Source of the DNA: JAEZFI01 sp044508215
GTDB taxonomy: Bacteria > Actinomycetota > Acidimicrobiia > Acidimicrobiales > Microtrichaceae
DNA length: 56,910 nt
Direction of reading: 5' to 3'
Assembly (NCBI GenBank): GCA_044508215.1
Contig: JBIQID010000006.1
Location: 1 to 56,910, forward strand
Made by a program: the position numbers and the translations under genes. How positions within the stretch are numbered: position 1 is the stretch's first letter; each line of letters starts with the position of its first letter. Shown here piece by piece: positions 51,920 to 56,910 of this stretch. Under the pieces are notes generated by a model that did no database searches, was not told the origin of the DNA, and saw only the letters and a list, made by a program, of their open reading frames with translations.

Positions 51920-53466
51920 CCGAGGCGACCTCAGCGCACCCCGACGAGACCGTCCTGGTCGTCGACTTCGGCGCCCAGTACGCCCAGCTGATCGCACGGC
52001 GTGTGCGCGAAGCCCACGTCTTCTCCGAGATCGTGCCCCACACCATCACGGCCGAGGAGATCCAGGAGCGACGCCCGAAGGCGCTCGTCTTCTCGGGTGG
52101 CCCGAAGTCGGTGCACGAGGACGGCGCCCCGACCGTCGACCCGGAGGTCTACGACCTCGGCATCCCGATCCTCGGCATCTGCTACGGCGCCCAGCTCATC
52201 GCCCGTGACCTCGGCGGGACCGTCGCCAAGACGGGCCGGGGCGAGTACGGGCGCACCCGCCTCGACGTGCGCGAGCCCAGCGCCCTGTTCACGGACTCCG
52301 ACCACCAGCAGGTCTGGATGAGCCACTTCGACACCATCACCGCGCCGCCCGAGGGCGCCGTGGTGACGGCCTCGTCGGAGGACACGCCTGCGGCAGCGTT
52401 CGAGGCGCCCGATCGGGGCCTCTTCGGCGTGCAGTACCACCCCGAGGTGATCCACACCCCGCGTGGCCAGGAGCTGATGCAGCGCTTCCTCTGGGACGCT
52501 GCGGGCTGTGCCGGCTCGTGGACGATGGAGAACTTCATCGACACCACCGTCGAGCAGATCCGGGCGCAGGTCGGCTCCGGTCGTGCGATCTGCGGCCTCT
52601 CGGGCGGCGTCGACTCGGCGGTCGCTGCCGCGCTGGTCCACCGAGCGATCGGCCACCAGCTCACCTGCGTCTTCGTCGACACCGGTCTGATGCGCAAGGG
52701 CGAGGGCGAGCAGGTCGTCGACACCTTCCACCGGCACCAGGGCATCGAGCTGATCCACGTGCGGGCCGCCGACCGCTTCTTCGAGCGGCTGGAGGGCATC
52801 TCCGAGCCGGAGGCGAAGCGCAAGGCCATCGGCGAGCTCTTCATCCGCATCTTCGAGGACGCGTCGGGCGGCATCGAGGACGCCCGGTTCCTGGTGCAGG
52901 GCACGCTCTACCCCGATGTGATCGAGTCGGGCACCGGTCACGCCGCGAAGATCAAGAGCCACCACAACGTGGGCGGCCTGCCGGAGGACATGACCTTCGA
53001 GCTGGTCGAGCCGCTGCGGTCGCTGTTCAAGGACGAGGTGCGGGCGGTGGGCAGCCAGCTGGGCCTGCCCGACGAGATCGTGTGGCGCCAGCCGTTCCCC
53101 GGTCCGGGCCTCGGCGTGCGGATCATCGGCGAGGTGACGCCCGAGAAGGTGGCCACGTTGCAGGAGGCCGACGCCATCGTCCGCGAGGAGCTGCGTGCTG
53201 CAGGCCTCGAGCGGGCGATCTGGCAGGCGTTCGCCGTGCTGCCCGACATCCGGGCGGTGGGCGTGATGGGCGACGAGCGGACCTACGGCTACCCGGTCAT
53301 CATCCGGGCCGTCACCTCCGACGACGCCATGACCGCTGACTGGGCGCGCCTGCCGTACGAGGTGCTCGAGTCGATGGCGAGCCGCATCATCGGCGAGGTG
53401 CCCGGCGTGAACCGGGTGGCCTACGACATCACGTCGAAGCCGCCCGGCACCATCGAATGGGAGTAG
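51916..53466 (+). CDS. guaA: GMP synthase, glutamine-hydrolysing
   Basis: GuaA makes GMP from XMP, ATP and glutamine. The 516-residue protein has a class I amidotransferase domain with VVDFGAQYAQLIARRVRE, the nucleophile Cys in GICYGAQ (near 83-89) and the QYHPEV histidine. The ATP-pyrophosphatase loop GLSGGVDSAVAAALV is near residue 234. The C-terminal dimer domain ends ITSKPPGTIEWE. The GTG start overlaps guaB3. The stop codon lies inside a tandem repeat unit. Confidence 0.97.
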   Translation: MTEATSAHPDETVLVVDFGAQYAQLIARRVREAHVFSEIVPHTITAEEIQERRPKALVFSGGPKSVHEDGAPTVDPEVYDLGIPILGICYGAQLIARDLGGTVAKTGRGEYGRTRLDVREPSALFTDSDHQQVWMSHFDTITAPPEGAVVTASSEDTPAAAFEAPDRGLFGVQYHPEVIHTPRGQELMQRFLWDAAGCAGSWTMENFIDTTVEQIRAQVGSGRAICGLSGGVDSAVAAALVHRAIGHQLTCVFVDTGLMRKGEGEQVVDTFHRHQGIELIHVRAADRFFERLEGISEPEAKRKAIGELFIRIFEDASGGIEDARFLVQGTLYPDVIESGTGHAAKIKSHHNVGGLPEDMTFELVEPLRSLFKDEVRAVGSQLGLPDEIVWRQPFPGPGLGVRIIGEVTPEKVATLQEADAIVREELRAAGLERAIWQAFAVLPDIRAVGVMGDERTYGYPVIIRAVTSDDAMTADWARLPYEVLESMASRIIGEVPGVNRVAYDITSKPPGTIEWE

Positions 53467-53554
53467 CGCGAGGCGAAGCCGAGCACGGTGTCGGGTGGCG
53501 TGGGCGGGTGGGAATAGCCGGCCGAAGGCCGTCCGTGTGGGGTGGCGTGGGCGG
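53458..53554 (+). repeat. Imperfect 51-base tandem repeat from the guaA 3' end into a gap
   Basis: Unit 1 (53458-53508) starts TGGGAGTAGC, which includes the guaA stop. Unit 2 (53509-53554) starts TGGGAATAGC. Both end in GTGT-GGGTGGCGTGGGCGG. Each has a small hairpin (AGGCGAAGCC; CGGCCGAAGGCCG). The array continues into the Ns, so more copies probably lie in the gap. Confidence 0.8.
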
Positions 53555-53654
53555 NNNNNNNNNNNNNNNNNNNNNNNNNNNNNNNNNNNNNNNNNNNNNN
53601 NNNNNNNNNNNNNNNNNNNNNNNNNNNNNNNNNNNNNNNNNNNNNNNNNNNNNN
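53555..53654. other. Assembly gap of 100 Ns (true length unknown)
   Basis: The filler-size gap lies inside a GC-rich tandem array. The flanks do not overlap, so real sequence is missing. Confidence 0.95.
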
Positions 53655-53659
53655 CCCCT

Positions 53660-53701
53660 GTGACCCGTGACGAAATGTCACGGTTGTAACGAAGTTGTAA
53701 C
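53660..53701 (+). promoter_or_regulatory. Array of GTNAC pentamers, MtrA-like operator
   Basis: GTGAC (53660), GTGAC (53667), GTCAC (53677), GTAAC (53686) and GTAAC (53697) lie in one orientation with starts 7, 10, 9 and 11 bases apart. The last two form GTAAC-N6-GTAAC. MtrA response-regulator sites in actinobacteria are direct repeats of this kind, and ripA-type hydrolases are known MtrA targets. The hydrolase ATG is 20 bases downstream. Confidence 0.6.
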
Positions 53702-53721
53702 TTTCGCGCGCCGCTGGCAAC

Positions 53722-54908
53722 ATGGACGGCGCTATGGCCCGTGCTGTCCTTTCACGCGGCACGATCGTGCTCGCGATCGTCGCCTCCATGTTCGTCCCCA
53801 CCGTTGCCGGCGCAACCCCCGCGGTGCCGGCCGCTCCGGCGGCTCCGGCCCAGAGCGTCGGTGACCTGCGCGCCCGGGCGGAGCAGGTCGCCCGCGAGCT
53901 CGACCGCCTCCGCGCCGAGCAGGAGCACCGCAACGAGGACTACCTCGAGACGCAGCAGCGGATCGCCGAGCTGAACGAGCGCATCGAGGAGAACCGCAAG
54001 GCCGTCGACGAGGCCCGCGAGGCGCTCGGCCTGAACCAGGCCCAGGTCACCGCGTACGCGGTCAGCGCCTACACCGGCGGCGCCCCGGTCGACCCGGTGC
54101 TCCTCCCGTCCTCGGACACCGCGGACGCCAGCCGCCGCACCGTCTTCCTCACATCGGTCCAGGGCGACCGCCAGCAGATCATCGACGACGTGATGGCGTC
54201 GCAGCAGGACCTCGAGGAGCGCGAGCAGGAGCTGGCCGCTGCCCGGGCCGAGCTCGACCGCAGCGCGGCCGAGCAGGACGCCACCCGTACCGCGATCGAG
54301 CGGTCGATCCGCGAGCAGGAGCGCTTGAAGGCCTCCGTCGACGGGCAGCTCGCCGAGGCGGTCGAGGAAGAGCAGCGTCGGATCGCCGAGGCGCAGGCGG
54401 CGGAGGCCCGTCGCCAGGCGGAGGCCGCGGCGGCTCGCCGGCGTGCCGAGCAGGAGCGCTCGGCCCAGGCCGCACGCACTCGCGAGGCCTCACGCCGGAC
54501 GACCACCACGCAGGGAGCGCCCAGCAACGGGTCCGGCCGCCGCGCTGCTCCCACGTCGGCCCCCGAGCCCGTCAGCACGGCGCCGGTCGGTCCGCTCCCG
54601 GCGGGCGCCGCCGGAGCGGTCGCAGCCGCACTCAGCCAGCAGGGCGTGCCCTACAAGTGGGCGGGCGCGTCTCCCCGCACCGGGTTCGACTGCTCGGGTC
54701 TGGTCATGTGGGCCTACGCGCAGGTCGGCCGTTCGCTCCCGCACAGCTCTCGGGCGCTCCGTTCGATGACGCAGCGGATCTCCGCCGACCAGCTCCAGCC
54801 GGGTGACCTCGTGTTCGGCGGCAGCCCGGTCCACCACGTGGGGATCTACATCGGCAACGGCCAGATGGTGCACGCCCCGCACTCGGGCGACGTGGTGCGC
54901 GTCGCGAA
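53722..54908 (+). CDS. RipA-like NlpC/P60 peptidoglycan endopeptidase, 3' end lost in a gap
   Basis: The secreted protein has a signal peptide (hydrophobic run near residues 12-30, cleavage near AGA), a long coiled coil (45-255), a Thr/Pro linker and an NlpC/P60 domain from about 300. Active-site residues visible are Cys324 (FDCSGL), His372 (HHVGIYIG) and His384 (VHAPHS). Such enzymes cut stem peptides between daughter cells. Only about 20 terminal residues are missing, inside the Ns. Start may be 53722 or 53734; neither has a good binding site. Confidence 0.92.
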
Positions 54909-55008
54909 NNNNNNNNNNNNNNNNNNNNNNNNNNNNNNNNNNNNNNNNNNNNNNNNNNNNNNNNNNNNNNNNNNNNNNNNNNNNNNNNNNNNNNNNNNNN
55001 NNNNNNNN
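54909..55008. other. Assembly gap of 100 Ns, removes the hydrolase stop codon
   Basis: The gap follows codon 395 of the NlpC/P60 gene. The flanks do not overlap. After it lies 61 bases with short palindromes (AAGCT-CGC-AGCTT) before the end of a convergent gene. Confidence 0.95.
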
Positions 55009-55069
55009 CACCTTCGCTGCCCGAGCGGTCTCGCAAGCTCGCAGCTTCCTGGTTCCGGATGTGTCGGAG

Positions 55070-56014
55070 CTAGGTGCCGGCGAGGCGGGCCACCACGGGC
55101 GCCAGTGCGTCGACGCCGTCCTTCGGGACGCCGATGTAGCTGAGGCCCCACCGCTCGCGCCGCTCGACCAGCGCGTCGCAGATCTCGTCGACGGTGCCGA
55201 TGAGCCCGTGGGGCGTGCCCTTCGCCTCGTCGAGCGACAGCCCGAAGCCGCCCGCCAGCGCCTCGACGAGCGCTCCCGCGTCGGCCGTCACGCTGACCAG
55301 GTGGATCCGGACCTGCAGCTCCAGCTCGGGCAGCCGGTCTCCCGCGGCGGCTCGGATCCACCCGATCTTCCGATCGGTGGCCTCCGGGGTCGCGGTCCGG
55401 CCCGTGGACTCGTCGAACCGACCTGCGGTGAGCCGGGGGTTCACCGCGACGATCGCGGCCTCCCGCGCGGCCAGCTCGAGCACCCGGCGCCCGCCGCCTC
55501 CGAGGACGAGGGGAGGGCCGCCTGGCGTCACGGGCAGGGGTCGACCCGCCAGCCCGTCGATCCGGTAGTGGGCACCGTGGTGCGACACCGGCTCTCCCGA
55601 CCAGAGCGCACGGAGCACGGCGATCGACTCCTCCAGCCGTTCGACCCGGGTGCCCGCGGCGTCGTAGGGCAGCCCGGCGCCCCGGTAGTCGCTCTCCATC
55701 CACCCCGCGCCGAGGCCCATCTCGAACCGGCCGTCTGAGAGCACGTCGAGCGTCGCCGCCTCCTTCGCCAGCACCACCGGATGGCGGTAGTCGTTCGCGA
55801 ACATGAGCGACGCCACCCTGAGGTGCTCGGTGGCGTCTGCGGCCGCTTGGAGCGCCGCGATCGGTCCGAGCTGGTCGTCGAAGTGGTCGGCGATGGTGAC
55901 CGTCGAGTAGCCGAGGTCCTCGATGCGGCGCACGCGCTCACGAAGCGTCCGGGCGTCGGGCACCGGGCCGAGCGACGCGCTGAAGCGGAACGGGCGATGG
56001 GGCAGGGGGGCCAT
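55070..56014 (-). CDS. LLM-class F420-dependent oxidoreductase
   Basis: The 314-residue protein is a luciferase-like TIM barrel of the actinobacterial F420 group. Family marks are TIADHFDDQLGPIAALQAAA near residue 40, SLMFANDYRHPVVLAKEAAT near 69 and SDGRFEMGLGAGWMESDY near 92. GGPPLVLGGGGRRVLELAAR follows near 164. The hydride acceptor cannot be told from sequence. The gene is leaderless by its -10 box and divergent from the hydrolase gene at the window end. Confidence 0.92.
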   Translation of the reverse strand: MAPLPHRPFRFSASLGPVPDARTLRERVRRIEDLGYSTVTIADHFDDQLGPIAALQAAADATEHLRVASLMFANDYRHPVVLAKEAATLDVLSDGRFEMGLGAGWMESDYRGAGLPYDAAGTRVERLEESIAVLRALWSGEPVSHHGAHYRIDGLAGRPLPVTPGGPPLVLGGGGRRVLELAAREAAIVAVNPRLTAGRFDESTGRTATPEATDRKIGWIRAAAGDRLPELELQVRIHLVSVTADAGALVEALAGGFGLSLDEAKGTPHGLIGTVDEICDALVERRERWGLSYIGVPKDGVDALAPVVARLAGT

Positions 56015-56020
56015 GCGTGC

Positions 56021-56026
56021 ACGCTA
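56021..56026 (-). promoter_or_regulatory. Leaderless -10 box of the LLM oxidoreductase
   Basis: On the minus strand: TAGCGT, then GCACGC, then ATG. The six-base spacing matches the other leaderless genes in this window. Confidence 0.6.
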
Positions 56027-56038
56027 CGCGTACCCACC

Positions 56039-56078
56039 GGCCGGGTTCGGGTGGATTCGGCCGGGTTCGGCCGGGTTG
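56039..56078. repeat. Four 10-base units in a divergent promoter region
   Basis: GGCCGGGTTC, GGGTGGATTC, GGCCGGGTTC and GGCCGGGTTG follow each other with a 10-base period. The array starts 13 bases upstream of the LLM -10 box, covering its -35 area, and ends 50 bases before the other gene's -10. One-turn spacing suggests a protein binding site. Confidence 0.55.
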
Positions 56079-56127
56079 GGGGGAGGGTGGAGCCGTGGAG
56101 AGCCGGGGGAGCGGACCGTGGTGCTCC

Positions 56128-56133
56128 TACGCT
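56128..56133 (+). promoter_or_regulatory. Leaderless -10 box of the dienelactone hydrolase-like gene
   Basis: TACGCT, then CCGGGC, then ATG at 56140, with no Shine-Dalgarno site. Confidence 0.6.
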
Positions 56134-56139
56134 CCGGGC

Positions 56140-56910
56140 ATGGCGACTGAGACGCTCGCGGACTTCGACACCACGACCCACGCCCACGACGGGGTGGAGC
56201 ACACCGTGCACCGCAGCGGGGAGGGGCCCGGGGTCGTGGTGCTCGCCGAGATGCCCGGCATCACGCCCTCCGTCGCCTCGTTCGCTCGCAGGGTCCGCGA
56301 CGAGGGCTTCACCGTCTGGATGCCGCACCTCTTCGGTCGGACCGGCGAGCCGCCGTCGCTCGTGAACTACGCCAAGGCGATCGTCCCGGCCTGCGTCTCC
56401 AAGGAGTTCGCGGCGTTCGCTCGGGGCGCCACGGCGCCGGTCTCGCTGTGGCTACGTTCGCTCGCCCGCCGTGCCCACGAGGAGTGCGGCGGGCCCGGGG
56501 TCGGGGCGGTCGGGATGTGCTGGACCGGCGGGTTCGCGCTCGGCATGGCGGTCGACCCGGTGATGCTGGCCCCCGTCCTCTCCCAGCCGTCGCTGCCGAT
56601 CGGCATCACCCGCCGCCACAAGGCGGACCTGCACCTCTCGCCGGCCGACCTCGACGCGGTGAAGGACCGCGCGGCCGAGGGCCAGTGCGTCCTCGGCCTG
56701 CGCTTCACCAACGACCGCCTCGTTCCCTCCGAGCGCTTCGCATCGCTCCGCCGGGAGCTCGGCGACGCGTTCATCGGTGTGGAGATCGACTCCTCGCCGG
56801 GCAACCCGTGGGGCATCCGGAAGGCCGCACACTCGGTGCTGACCGAAGACCTCGTGGCGGACGATCCCGAGCACCCGACCGCCAAGGCGCTCGATCAGGT
56901 CCTCGAGTTC
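56140..56910 (+). CDS. Dienelactone hydrolase family protein (cut by window end)
   Basis: The frame is open for 257 codons to the last base. It reads as an alpha/beta hydrolase of the dienelactone type. The protein has VVVLAEMPGITPSVASFARR near residue 32, FTVWMPHLFGRTGEP near 57 and the nucleophile elbow VGMCWTGGFAL with Cys127. NDRLVPSERF is a likely acid loop, and histidines occur near the end. The family opens cyclic ester rings, but many members act on other esters. The C-terminus is not in the window. Confidence 0.87.
   Translation, partial: MATETLADFDTTTHAHDGVEHTVHRSGEGPGVVVLAEMPGITPSVASFARRVRDEGFTVWMPHLFGRTGEPPSLVNYAKAIVPACVSKEFAAFARGATAPVSLWLRSLARRAHEECGGPGVGAVGMCWTGGFALGMAVDPVMLAPVLSQPSLPIGITRRHKADLHLSPADLDAVKDRAAEGQCVLGLRFTNDRLVPSERFASLRRELGDAFIGVEIDSSPGNPWGIRKAAHSVLTEDLVADDPEHPTAKALDQVLEF

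Noticed and set aside
55009..55069. Remaining 3' end of the NlpC/P60 gene after the second gap
   Set aside because: This stretch shows palindromes, not a NlpC/P60 C-terminus; the missing codons must lie in the Ns.

Overview
The window is very GC-rich, densely packed DNA from an actinobacterium. The large S10-spc-alpha ribosomal block, zinc-type S14 and L36, duplicated CIRCE sites before groES, an F420-type LLM oxidoreductase, GuaB3 and WXG100 proteins all fit Actinomycetota. The probable class is Acidimicrobiia, but this is inferred from gene style, not from any search. Two kinds of translation start are mixed. Operon genes use Shine-Dalgarno sites or overlapping stop/start codons, while at least seven genes carry a TANNNT hexamer exactly six bases before ATG or GTG, as expected for leaderless mRNAs.

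Region 1 (76-2134, minus): a lipoprotein and a zinc alcohol dehydrogenase. Region 2 (2442-18785, plus): the ribosomal super-operon, rpsJ-rplCDWB-rpsS-rplV-rpsC-rplP-rpmC-rpsQ-rplNXE-rpsZ-rpsH-rplFR-rpsE-rpmD-rplO-secY-adk-infA-rpmJ-rpsMKD-rpoA-rplQ-truA. It makes most of the ribosome, the Sec channel and RNA polymerase alpha. rpsJ is split by a false assembly gap, and infA appears to start with CTG. Region 3 (18936-31250): rplM-rpsI, then cell-wall precursor genes (glmM, an unusually long glmS, alr), acpS, nnr and the t6A tRNA-modification set tsaE-tsaB-rimI-tsaD. Region 4 (31339-34645): HrcA-type double CIRCE, groES-groEL, a Nudix hydrolase and a small conserved-looking unknown.

Region 5 (34656-50549) is the accessory part and the most interesting. 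A SARP-FHA regulator, an FHA-FHA-membrane-trypsin protease, and a PP2C phosphatase / VWA protein / divergent zinc-ribbon kinase trio (TerY-P-like) lie beside a compact type VII secretion locus. That locus has a cell-surface repeat protein, a giant FHA-FHA-ubiquitin-like-TM-triple-ATPase EssC/EccC protein, two small WXG100/EspC-like proteins, a WXG-headed protein with a pre-toxin motif, and an overlapping unknown that may be its partner. No EccB, EccD, EccE or mycosin gene is visible. Together they suggest a phosphorylation-controlled secretion system in which kinase and phosphatase set FHA docking on the ATPase.

Region 6 (50807-56910): guaB3-guaA, a repeat-rich assembly gap, a RipA-like NlpC/P60 peptidoglycan hydrolase with MtrA-like operator pentamers and a second gap cutting its end, an LLM oxidoreductase, and a dienelactone-hydrolase-like gene running off the window. 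No tRNA, rRNA, insertion sequence or CRISPR array was seen.
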